A stretch of 35,223 bases of DNA from Deltaproteobacteria bacterium (GCA_026388335.1 JAPLJZ010000240.1:1-35223); one strand, 5' to 3'. Counted from the first letter of the stretch, positions 18,130-25,175 are shown. Notes: generated by a model from the sequence alone, not told the origin. Numbers and translations: made by a program.

Positions 18130-19209
18130 ATGAACTTAGCTGTTATCGGTGCGGCTGGAAGCTGCGGACGCCAATTGGCCGTTCAATTGCTTGACCGACG
18201 CGTCTTGCCAGAATCGGCCCGGTTACAATTAGTTGGCCATCGCGGTGGTCACAGTGAGAATGAGTTGTGGGGGCTGATGTCCGATCTTGAAGACGCGTTT
18301 GAAGACGGTGCGCCCACGATCGAATTGGTGGTCGATGCATCGGAAGTGAATGCCGATGTGGTAGTTATGATGGCTGGAGCCACTGTTTCCACCGATCCCA
18401 ACGCGTCGGTGGACCGTTCGGCGCTTGGACAAGCCAATTATAGGATGTTTATCGAGTTTGCCGATGCGCTGGCCGCGCGTCCGGGTTTGCCACCAACAGT
18501 GATTGTACAATCAAATCCGGTGGAACTGGGTGTTAAAGTATTTGCAGAGCGACTGGGCCGGAAACAGGTACTTGGCGCGGGTGGGTGGACGGATACACTT
18601 CGTCTGCGCGCCGAGATTGCAATGGAATTAGGTGTGCGCCGACCTCAGGTGGAAGCGTGGATATTCGGGCAGCATGGCGATTTCTTGATACCTATCTGGA
18701 GTCAGGTCCGAGTGCAAGGTATAGCGCCGGAAGAAGTAGCAGCTCTTGTGGAGCAGGTGCGGGCCGACCGATCGCTGGCTGATATGCCGCAGCAGATACG
18801 TACGAATAAGATCCATATGCTGGAACTGGTGCGCAGCGGGCAGGTACGCGCTGCCTACGATATGGTGCAATCGCTAACGCCCGATTTGCGAGCAGCGGTA
18901 AAACCCTTTTTCACCCACTTCACGGCTGGTCACACGACGGAGGTGGTAGCAGCGCACGCCGTGGCCGACATCGTAGAGTCACTGATGATTGGTAGACAGC
19001 AGGTTATCCCGGCACAGGTTTTACTGGAGGGAGAGTGGCTGGGGTTGCACGGCGTGGTGGGGGCGCCGGTAGTTCTATCTATGAGCGGTTGGGAGCACAT
19101 CTACCCTGTGGAAATGAACACCGATGAAACTGCCGCAGTTAAGGCGGCGGCGGAAGCGATTTCCGCAGCCAACAATGCCGTGATTCCCAAAAAATGTAAA
19201 GGGAAGTAA
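18130..19209 (+). CDS. Malate/lactate dehydrogenase-like NAD-dependent oxidoreductase
   Basis: The 359-residue protein (ATG at 18130 after GAGGA) has the NAD loop VIGAAGSCG (5-13), QSNPVEL (127-133), a catalytic-type aspartate and arginine (D155, R158) and GQHGD with the proton-accepting His182. The usual substrate-binding arginine in the mobile loop (PRKPGMSR in malate dehydrogenases) is absent from MAGATVSTDPNASVDR. The substrate may therefore differ from malate. Codon use (many GCG, CGC and CGT) looks unlike the neighbouring genes, hinting at transfer. It stands alone. Confidence 0.75.
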   Translation: MNLAVIGAAGSCGRQLAVQLLDRRVLPESARLQLVGHRGGHSENELWGLMSDLEDAFEDGAPTIELVVDASEVNADVVVMMAGATVSTDPNASVDRSALGQANYRMFIEFADALAARPGLPPTVIVQSNPVELGVKVFAERLGRKQVLGAGGWTDTLRLRAEIAMELGVRRPQVEAWIFGQHGDFLIPIWSQVRVQGIAPEEVAALVEQVRADRSLADMPQQIRTNKIHMLELVRSGQVRAAYDMVQSLTPDLRAAVKPFFTHFTAGHTTEVVAAHAVADIVESLMIGRQQVIPAQVLLEGEWLGLHGVVGAPVVLSMSGWEHIYPVEMNTDETAAVKAAAEAISAANNAVIPKKCKGK

Positions 19210-19294
19210 GGTGCATGATAACCTGATAGGTGTTACGATGTTAGATTTCAAACGGTTATCATTGATTGTAAGTGATGCAGCCATGTGAAACATT

Positions 19295-19397
19295 GTAGAT
19301 GGACACAATGTCTAGAGCAGGTCATAATTTTCTGAATTGCAGTCAATTCCTTCAAATCAAGGCGTCAGTGACCCATTAGAGCCAGTGCATTGAATAC
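19295..19397 (+). repeat. Dispersed ~105-bp intergenic repeat, copy A
   Basis: It begins GTAGATGGACACAA and shares TGAATTGCAGTCAATTCC followed by TTCAAAT with copies B and C; the last third is diverged. It lies 85 bases after the dehydrogenase stop. Confidence 0.7.
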
Positions 19398-19541
19398 AAA
19401 AGGTAACCCTCACTTCACTCTTATTCCAAAAGTTGATGACTTGTAGTCTCCCCAACGTGCCGTTAACGCCTGTCAACGCTCATCGATGATCACGGAAAAT
19501 GGTTTTAAGGGGTAGCCATAGATTAGCAAAGAGGAAAAACA

Positions 19542-19576
19542 AGGGGCTAACCAAAAACGGCTAACCCCTCTTTTTT
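19542..19576. terminator. Bidirectional terminator next to the tRNA fragment
   Basis: AGGGGCTAACC and GGCTAACCCCT form an imperfect 11-bp stem with two mismatches. Six T residues follow on the plus strand, and the T-rich TTGTTTTT follows on the minus strand. The rest of 19398-19579 contains no gene I can support. Confidence 0.65.
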
Positions 19577-19579
19577 ATA

Positions 19580-19604
19580 TGGTGCGCCCAGCAAGATTCG
19601 AACC
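19580..19604 (-). other. tRNA 3'-end fragment (possible att-site remnant)
   Basis: On the minus strand the sequence reads GGTTCGAATC, TTGCT, GGGCGCACCA: a T-loop, the 3' acceptor strand and an encoded CCA. The bases 5' of the T-loop (GGAG) do not pair with the 3' T-stem strand, and no anticodon or D arm follows. It is therefore a fragment, not a tRNA. Such fragments are typical where elements integrate into a tRNA 3' end. Confidence 0.5.
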
Positions 19605-19636
19605 TCCGGCAAAGAGGTGGTTTTTTCAAAATCTCG

Positions 19637-19828
19637 TTATATTACTTTACCCAGGGACGCCAGAATATTCCCTGATACACCCATCTTTCCCCATTTTGTC
19701 TCAACCCAAAGGTCGGGGTCGGGGAAGATATCAATGCGATTCTTGCATTTAGGACAAGAAAGACCATATCCATACTGCAAAACCGCAAACTCCTTTTCAC
19801 AGTGCGGGCAAATACCTGTGTCCTCCAT
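19637..19828 (-). CDS. Small zinc-ribbon protein
   Basis: The 63-residue protein has two CxxC knuckles 19 residues apart, CPHC and CPKC, which can bind one zinc. A basic and aromatic tail (LWVETKWGKMG) follows. The ATG at 19828 has a strong AAGGAGG ribosome site; a longer frame to 19882 lacks support. The fold resembles FmdB-like or DUF-type zinc ribbons, but no family is assigned. It stands alone between the tRNA fragment and 270 bases without a recognised gene. Confidence 0.7.
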   Translation of the reverse strand: MEDTGICPHCEKEFAVLQYGYGLSCPKCKNRIDIFPDPDLWVETKWGKMGVSGNILASLGKVI

Positions 19829-20097
19829 AAGTTCCTCCTTTTGAATGTCTTGATTAACGCATTTTGCCGCGCTTCGTGGCATCCAAACTCATTGCAACCA
19901 ATGTCGGGTGCACTAAAAAACCTATTTTTCTGGGGCGGGGGGATACGACGGGAGGGCTTATTTGTCAAGAAGATTTTGACAGCAATTTTTTTATCGAAAT
20001 GGTATGATAAAAACTAATAATGTTGCTTATAAAACGTAGTAATCATCGGCACGAATAACGGCCATACAGTATGCGAATTCAAGCGAAGGGAGCACCG

Positions 20098-20457
20098 ATG
20101 AAAAAGAATGATGGCTCAAAGGACAATGAAGGAGACCATCGTCTGACGCGCCGTGCGGCGCTGAAAGCAGGTCTCGCCCTCGGCGCCCTGGTTTCAACCG
20201 GGAATCTTGCTGCTTACGCTGCACCGCCGGGCAGCGTTCATCAAAACGTTTCGGAGAAGGGAGGACCGGTAAAAATGGCGACCCGGTATGATAGGTTTTT
20301 CTTTAAGGACGAGAGCCTTGTCTTCGAGCTTATCAGGGTCATGGCCAAAACTCTCGAGCACGGGGCGGACATAGGAGAATCGCTCTCCACAGCATTCCGC
20401 ATCAAACAGAAGGTACATTTTGCTCCGCTAAGGGTTACGGTACTGATTTTCAAATGA
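20098..20457 (+). pseudogene. Truncated Tat-exported alpha/beta-hydrolase-like protein
   Basis: The 119-residue product starts after AAGGGAG and has a Tat-type leader (RLTRRAALKAGLALGALV) with a cleavage site near AYAAPP. The following segment, RYDRFFFKDESLVFELIRVM to GADIGESLSTAFRIK, resembles the beginning of exported alpha/beta hydrolases of about 400 residues. It then runs into unrelated sequence (VHFAPLRVTVLIFK) and stops. The catalytic domain is missing, so this is a gene remnant. The stop codon lies in a hairpin (20447-20470, TTTTCAA with TTGAAAA). Confidence 0.55.
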
Positions 20458-20550
20458 TTATCATTGAAAAATGTTCTTGATTTTTTATGAATAATAGCAC
20501 AGTTTTAAACCTAAATATGCCACTATCAAAGATTAAACTGGAAAGGGAAA

Positions 20551-20844
20551 ATGGAAGCAGATAAAAGCGAGTAGAACAAAAAGTATGCAAAGTTGATCGC
20601 CAAGGCTTGGAGTGATGAATCCTTCAAAGAGAGGCTAACATCAGACCCCAAGGCAGTATTGGAAGCAGAAGGTATCTCGGTACCCAAAGATGTAAATATC
20701 AGTGTTGTAGAGCAATCTGAAAAGCAAATTTATTTAGTTATTCCGCAGAGGCAAGATGATATAGCTATCGACATAGTAGAAGAGCGCAAAGCTGCATCTG
20801 CAGTTGGTTGTATTGCGGGACACTGCATTATGTGCTGGAAATAA
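20551..20844 (+). CDS. NHLP-type (nitrile-hydratase-like leader) RiPP precursor with in-frame amber codon
   Basis: The frame from the ATG at 20551 (ribosome site GGAAAGGG) has a TAG at codon 8 (20572-20574) and then stays open to 20844. The segment KLIAKAWSDESFKERLTSDP, then AVLEAEGISVPKDVNISVVE and YLVIPQ, is the nitrile-hydratase-alpha-like leader used by RiPP precursors. The C-terminal core AVGCIAGHCIMCWK has three cysteines and one histidine. No modifying enzyme or exporter is nearby. Either the TAG (one change from CAG) is a recent nonsense mutation, or translation starts at the TTG at 20593 (83 residues), which has no good ribosome site. Confidence 0.72.
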
Positions 20845-20991
20845 GAGGAATAACGAACGCAGCAAAGTGCAAGGAGGCGATGGTTGCGCTCAGGCCGGTA
20901 TGTATGAGCGATTAACCGGCTTCCATATGGCAGCGTGGTAATTATTGTTGGGAAAAGACATTAAAACGGTTATGATTGCAAGGAGATACCT

Positions 20992-21507
20992 ATGAAGAAA
21001 TCAACGAAATTGTTTATCCTAGGAATAGCCTTGTCAATCATTCCCGTTGTCGGGGCGCAGGCGCAGACCGGTTTAATCATCCGCGCGGCCGTGGGCGTGG
21101 TGAAGCATTTTACCAGTTCTGATGATGACCCAGGCGGCTATCAGCGCCATCCTCATCACCATCAAGAACGGGGAGATGGGGGAGGCGTCAAAGTGCAGCG
21201 ACAGGAAGTCGCTTCAGTGATTCTGGAGGCCGATGCTGACAAGGTATATGCTAAGTCCTTGAAGGTTGTTCAGGAAAACAAGAAGTTGCACATCATCGCC
21301 AGTAACGATGAGAGCAGGACCATCAATTTTACCGATGGTGAAAGAAATGTTGTGATGAAGGTGAGCCGCTTTCAGAATAATATCGCCCAGATTTTAGTGA
21401 GTGCCGTTTCCACTTCTGAAAAAGCGTCCAATACTTCCCCGGTAGTGGACGGCATCCTCAGCGTCTGCCAGGAAATAAACACCCGTTGCTCCGTAACCGA
21501 CGATTAA
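20992..21507 (+). CDS. Secreted protein with His-rich linker, paralogue of the lipoprotein encoded at 30726-31157
   Basis: The 171-residue protein has a Sec signal peptide with cleavage after GAQAQ (near residue 25), a His-rich stretch (RHPHHHQ, about 52-58) and a domain of about 95 residues. The domain shows DADKVYAKSLKVVQENKKLHI, then SNDESRTINFTDGE. It aligns with the lipoprotein encoded at 30726-31157 (NPDKVYAAAL, NDASRYIEFSEGE, CKELN). The pattern suggests a small periplasmic alpha-beta domain. Function is unknown. The ATG follows AAGGAG. Confidence 0.75.
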   Translation: MKKSTKLFILGIALSIIPVVGAQAQTGLIIRAAVGVVKHFTSSDDDPGGYQRHPHHHQERGDGGGVKVQRQEVASVILEADADKVYAKSLKVVQENKKLHIIASNDESRTINFTDGERNVVMKVSRFQNNIAQILVSAVSTSEKASNTSPVVDGILSVCQEINTRCSVTDD

Positions 21508-21569
21508 GTGCGATCGGCGGTTATAAATGGAAATCTTAACCGCAATTCTGAACGAAAAATTGTTTATAA

Positions 21570-21674
21570 GTAGATGGACACGAGGTCCACTGAATCTCCT
21601 TATTTTATGAATGGTAGTCAATTCCTTCAAATACAAGTCCTCACATAGGCAAATATGGCCAGCCAATGAATACC
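21570..21674 (+). repeat. Dispersed ~105-bp intergenic repeat, copy B
   Basis: It runs from GTAGATGGACACGAGGTCC to CAATGAATACCG and matches copy C along its whole length with few gaps. It lies 62 bases after a plus-strand stop codon. The remaining bases to 21889 show no gene I can support. Confidence 0.75.
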
Positions 21675-21889
21675 GTTCGAAAACGCGCATACACCTGAAA
21701 GCCAATTTCTTCCTTTTGGAGCGGATACGCTTCTTCCTGTATTCAATAATTGACGGATTCTGAGAACCGTGAGAGAACACAAAAAGTAATGCTTGCACTA
21801 CATTGATACCGCCGGGAAATCAGACGGTTAAAGAAGACAACAAACACCAACCAGCATTATTGAGAGAAACTGATCAACTCGACTCAAAT

Positions 21890-22846
21890 ATGGATACACG
21901 ACGATACTTCATTAAGAAAATTGCTATTGTGGCCGCTGCGCTGTGCCTCCCGGTTTCTCTGCCATGTGAAAACTTGGCAGCTTATCCTGATTTAAAAACA
22001 CGCAATCCGAAAAGAGTGCTGGTCTTATGGTATAGTCAGACAGGTCAGACGCGCAGGTATGCCAGGCTTATCGGCTGCATCCTGGAAGGGAAAGGTCTTA
22101 CGGTAGATGCACGTGATATGCAGGAATTTGATAAAAAATTACTGCCTAATTATGATCTCATCGTGTTCGGTACACCGGTATTTTATTATGATACCCCCTC
22201 CAATGTCAGCGAGTGGCTTAAAACGATACCTTCGATCGAAGGAACGCCGGTTGCAGCCTTTGTTTCCTTCGGTGGCCCGGAAGGCAATCAGTATAACTCT
22301 TCCAGTCACATTCTCAAACTTTTGGCAGGCAGAGGCGGAGTTCCTGTCGGAAGGGATACCTTTAGGAATGTTGCTTCGTACCCAACGCCCAAATGGAATA
22401 ACCCTAAACAGATTTCCGGGCAGCATCTGCCCGATGCAGGAACATATGATCAGGTGAGACGCTTTACAGCAGAAGTTATGAAAAGAATTACTCGCGGCGA
22501 AACAATTTCTGTCGGATATGAAGTGGCGTTGAGGGAAGGATTGAGTTTGCTGCCCTTGGTCTGGATGAACAAGAAGGCAATCAGCAAGCACACTGTTGAT
22601 GCAAAAAAATGTATTGGCTGCCAAACTTGCGTGAGAAAATGCCCAACTAAGGCCATCAATCCCTCCAAGCAAACTGTTGATCGGGATAAATGCTTGGCCT
22701 GCTTTGGTTGTTTGAATAATTGTCCTGCCGATGCTGTAGTTATGGAGTACAGAGGCGAGCGTCTATATGGTTTCCCGGAATATCTGAAGCGCAACAAAAT
22801 AACCATCATGGAACCGCCGGAATTTAAAACAGGCGAGTTATCATGA
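21890..22846 (+). CDS. Tat-exported flavodoxin-ferredoxin fusion (EFR1-like)
   Basis: The 318-residue protein starts with a Tat-type signal, TRRYFIKK (3-10) and the hydrophobic run IAIVAAALCLPVSLP. A flavodoxin domain follows with the FMN phosphate loop LWYSQTGQTRRYA and FGTPVFYYDTPSN. A C-terminal ferredoxin domain has two [4Fe-4S] motifs, CIGCQTCVRKCP and CLACFGCLNNCP. Cytosolic EFR1 proteins have the same order but no export signal. Folding with FMN and clusters before export fits the Tat route. I preferred the ATG at 21890; the frame opens at 21803 with TTG. Partner and role are unknown. Confidence 0.82.
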   Translation: MDTRRYFIKKIAIVAAALCLPVSLPCENLAAYPDLKTRNPKRVLVLWYSQTGQTRRYARLIGCILEGKGLTVDARDMQEFDKKLLPNYDLIVFGTPVFYYDTPSNVSEWLKTIPSIEGTPVAAFVSFGGPEGNQYNSSSHILKLLAGRGGVPVGRDTFRNVASYPTPKWNNPKQISGQHLPDAGTYDQVRRFTAEVMKRITRGETISVGYEVALREGLSLLPLVWMNKKAISKHTVDAKKCIGCQTCVRKCPTKAINPSKQTVDRDKCLACFGCLNNCPADAVVMEYRGERLYGFPEYLKRNKITIMEPPEFKTGELS

Positions 22847-22883
22847 TTCCACTGTCTTTGTGATTTTGAAACGTCGTTTACTT

Positions 22884-22986
22884 GTAGACACAAGGTCCGA
22901 TGCAGCTCCTTACTTTATGAATTGCAGTCAATCCATTCAAATACAACTCTACACATAGGCTGATCGGATCAGATCAATGAATGCGG
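22884..22986 (+). repeat. Dispersed ~105-bp intergenic repeat, copy C
   Basis: It shares GACACAAGGTCC, TATGAATTGCAGTCAAT and TTCAAATACAACTCTACACAT with copies B and D, and contains the palindrome CTGATCGGATCAG. It lies 37 bases after the flavodoxin-ferredoxin stop. Further on, CGTGATAT occurs twice (23074-23081 and 23102-23109) ahead of the small ORF. Confidence 0.75.
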
Positions 22987-23174
22987 GTGGAAAGGCGCAA
23001 ATATTTATCGGCAATATTTTTGTTCATATTGTCCCTCCACAACGTCCTTGAAAGTGTTAGACCGACAAATTCCCGTGATATGTTAGATTTTAAATGTAAA
23101 TCGTGATATTTATCGAAGCGTACTAAAGGCAATTGAATTAAGTTCCATTCTGTATAGCCGCTTTGGAGAGAAAT

Positions 23175-23321
23175 ATGGACTGGCTAAAAAATACCACAGA
23201 TACCACGCTTTTTAAGAAGAACGAGGTATCTTATTTCAGACAGGTCAACGGGTCACAAGATTTGTCTTATCCCGATCCAGATAAACATTGTTGGGGGCTA
23301 TCCGGGTTGGGTAATATCTGA
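23175..23321 (+). CDS. Small 48-aa ORF translationally coupled to the ECF sigma gene
   Basis: The ATG follows GGAGAG at good spacing, and the TGA is only three bases before the sigma factor ATG (TGAACAATG). The product begins MDWLKNTTDTTLFKK and ends WGLSGLGNI, with no membrane segment and one cysteine. It resembles nothing I recognise. The tight coupling suggests a leader peptide or a small regulator of the sigma factor. Confidence 0.6.
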   Translation: MDWLKNTTDTTLFKKNEVSYFRQVNGSQDLSYPDPDKHCWGLSGLGNI

Positions 23322-23324
23322 ACA

Positions 23325-23891
23325 ATGATATCTGTTGATTTCTCAAAGATACACCGTGAGTTCCGTCCAATGATTTTCCACTATTTGAACGGCATGGTGG
23401 GCAAGGATAACGCAGAGGACCTGACGCAGGTGGTGTTTGAGAAGATCAATCGCAGCTTGACCGATTTTCGTGGAGAATCAAGCCTTGCCACCTGGATTTA
23501 CCGCATCGCCACTAATGTCGCACTGGATCACAGCCGCTGCGTCTCGGTGCGCCCCAAGACAATATCCTTAGACACCATTGACGCCAAGTGTGAATGTTAC
23601 GTATTAAGTGATGAAAAGCTGCAAAACGCCGAACATGGCCTCATGAGGCGCGAAATGAATGCCTGCATACACCGCCTTGTCAAGCGGATGCCGGAGGGCG
23701 AACGCGTCGTCCTGATCCTCAGCGAATTCGAGGGGATGAAAAACCGTGAAATTGCCGATATCCTCGCAATCAGCCTTGAGGCCGTCAAAATCAGACTCCA
23801 CCGTGCCCGAACCAGACTGAAAAAGGATATCGAAGTTGAGTGTAATTTATCCCGGGACGAAAGGAACGAGCTCGTTTGCCACCCAAAGTAG
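23325..23891 (+). CDS. ECF-type sigma factor
   Basis: The 188-residue protein has sigma region 2 (about 10-80: DNAEDLTQVVFEKI, ESSLATWIYRIATNVALDHSR) and region 4 (about 115-170: MPEGERVVLILSEFEGMKNREIADIL, then EAVKIRLHRARTRLKK). Regions 1 and 3 are absent, as in ECF sigma factors. The C-terminal tail NLSRDERNELVCHPK carries one cysteine. No zinc-binding anti-sigma gene follows. It converges with the minus-strand selenoprotein genes, its stop lying 4 bases from the SECIS hairpin of the UXX-type protein. Its targets are not visible. Confidence 0.9.
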   Translation: MISVDFSKIHREFRPMIFHYLNGMVGKDNAEDLTQVVFEKINRSLTDFRGESSLATWIYRIATNVALDHSRCVSVRPKTISLDTIDAKCECYVLSDEKLQNAEHGLMRREMNACIHRLVKRMPEGERVVLILSEFEGMKNREIADILAISLEAVKIRLHRARTRLKKDIEVECNLSRDERNELVCHPK

Positions 23892-23895
23892 TAAT

Positions 23896-23912
23896 TCCGA
23901 TCAACTATCGGA
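23896..23912 (-). promoter_or_regulatory. SECIS-like hairpin in the 3' untranslated region of the UXX-type selenoprotein
   Basis: On the minus strand TCCGAT pairs perfectly with ATCGGA across the loop AGTTG. With the UGA at 23930 counted as 1, the loop is at 25-29. It lies beyond the real stop codon, as needed for a Sec two residues from the C terminus. Confidence 0.7.
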
Positions 23913-23918
23913 TTCTAT

Positions 23919-24134
23919 TCACACTCCTCAAACGCCGCCATATCCGATTGTTATCTGCCCCCTTTCCACAATCACGGGAATCTGCCTGACACCGTTGGTG
24001 AGTTTGAGCATTATTTGGAATTGTGCACTATCCTCCCCCACGTCGATGTATCTCGTCCTCTTCCCATAGGCCGATATAGCCTTACCGGTAAAAGGGCAAG
24101 CCGCCTTACCGTAAATAACGATCTCATCCACCAT
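23919..24134 (-). CDS. Glutaredoxin-like UXX-star selenoprotein, C-terminal Sec-Gly-Val
   Basis: The ATG at 24134 follows GGGAGG. The 71-residue product has a glutaredoxin-like fold: EIVIYGKAACPFTGKAI with Cys13, then NGVRQIPVIVERGQITIGYGGV. The TGA at 23928-23930 would end it at residue 68. Reading it as selenocysteine gives GGV-U-G-V before a second TGA at 23919-23921. A terminal U-x-x-stop is the defining feature of the UXX-star family, whose Cys members I recall ending GGTCGV. A SECIS-like hairpin follows. It lies 39 bases after the MerB-like gene, so the two are probably cotranscribed. A redox partner role is inference. Confidence 0.83.
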
Positions 24135-24173
24135 GACAATTATACCTCCCTTTCGATTAAAACCCGCCAAAAA

Positions 24174-24878
24174 CTATGGCAAGGTTGGATTCCAAAATGC
24201 CGCGTTACGCGTTACTTTTTTAAGATTCTCAAAAAATAGAGGGGCATAGTTTGGCGTCGCCGAGACGTAATTGCCGCTCAAGCGTGCCTGATGACGAGGT
24301 GTGCTTACAATCGCCATGACATCCGCAAGCGAAAGAATAGCCTCGTCCGTTCCGGCACCATACTCTGCCCAGTTCCGAACATGTTCTTCCGACCGGAAGA
24401 GATGGATACGACTTCATGTATAAGGCCAATCTTTCCCCCATCTATCCATAGGAATATCGACATAACCGCATATTTCGGACGGGCTTTGATTTTCAATAAC
24501 TCCGTCGCGTACTACTACCCGCATTTGTTTCCCGCAATCCAAACAAGGTGCATCAATCTGAATTGTTTTACCCGGAAAGACCCAGCAGACCGCCAGGGCT
24601 TCGAACCCTCATTGGGCAAACCATTTTTGATGTCCGTCAATGGTAATATGGTATTGATTGGGGAGGTTGTGGAAAGGTGCAAACGATGCGATTATGTCCG
24701 TATTCGGGTATAACCAGATCGGGAGCTTCGTGTTCATCAACTCATGAAGAAGCTTCTTGCCATCATCAGGGCTTATGGAAAACGCCTTGGCAATTTCGGT
24801 AAAATGCGGGGCACGCCCCCACTTTACAAAATACTCCATAATGAAATGATAGGTTTTATCTTGTTGGGTCTGATCCAC
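24174..24878 (-). CDS. MerB-like (alkylmercury lyase family) selenoprotein with two selenocysteines
   Basis: From GTG at 24878 (ribosome site AAGGAGG) one frame runs to TAG at 24174-24176, 234 residues, broken only by two TGA codons: 24609-24611 (residue 90) and 24414-24416 (residue 155). Residues 1-75 are a winged-helix-like domain as in MerB. Then come FAQ-U-GFEALAVCWVFPG, CLDC (112-115), CGYVDIP and WPYT-U-SRIHLFRSEEHVRNW. U90 and U155 match MerB Cys96 and Cys159 (spacing 65 versus 63), with E93 at the Asp99 position. Family-like sequence continues after each TGA with no frameshift, and each TGA has a GGUC-loop hairpin. MerB cleaves carbon-mercury bonds; the substrate here is inferred. Confidence 0.87.
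24385..24400 (-). promoter_or_regulatory. SECIS element for Sec155 of the MerB-like gene
   Basis: In the mRNA UCUUCC pairs perfectly with GGAAGA across the loop GGUC, at positions 23-26 after the UGA. CAU and AUG can extend the stem beyond a small internal loop. Confidence 0.85.
24582..24596 (-). promoter_or_regulatory. SECIS element for Sec90 of the MerB-like gene
   Basis: CUGGC pairs with GCUGG (with two G-U pairs), extendable by one C-G pair, across the loop GGUCU. The loop is at positions 21-25 after the UGA, one base from the fdhF spacing, and its sequence equals the fdhF loop. Confidence 0.85.
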
Positions 24879-25175
24879 ATCTCCCTCCTTGTTTATACTT
24901 ATTTAATCTCAATTTAATACTATAATAAGGCAGTCAATCCTCTCTTATTAGATATCTAACGGCAGTGCCGCGATTACCCCTTTTATATCTGCTTAGACGT
25001 AAGAAAAGAAAAAAGGGTACATTGTAATAATATATAATTTTACGGAGAGCCGTCTCCACATCCTCGACTTAATCAAGAACGTTGATATATGAACATCTAT
25101 CTTCAAAGCATCAGCGGTTCAGCGGAAGCAGTAGCGGGGCACAAGCACGCAGAACTTGAGCCTTTGGTTACGGCT

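Noticed and set aside
20572-20574. The amber codon as pyrrolysine
   Set aside because: It lies in the leader at a position where Gln fits, with no pyrrolysine genes or insertion context visible; a nonsense change is simpler.
24291-24713. A 140-codon plus-strand frame in the MerB-like locus
   Set aside because: It lies entirely opposite the UGA-readthrough MerB-like gene, which has family motifs and SECIS hairpins. The plus frame has no ribosome site or motif.
24174-24878. MerB-like gene as an ordinary pseudogene with two nonsense mutations
   Set aside because: Both stops are TGA, both fall exactly at catalytic cysteine columns, the frame has no indels, and both have SECIS-type hairpins. Random decay would not produce this.
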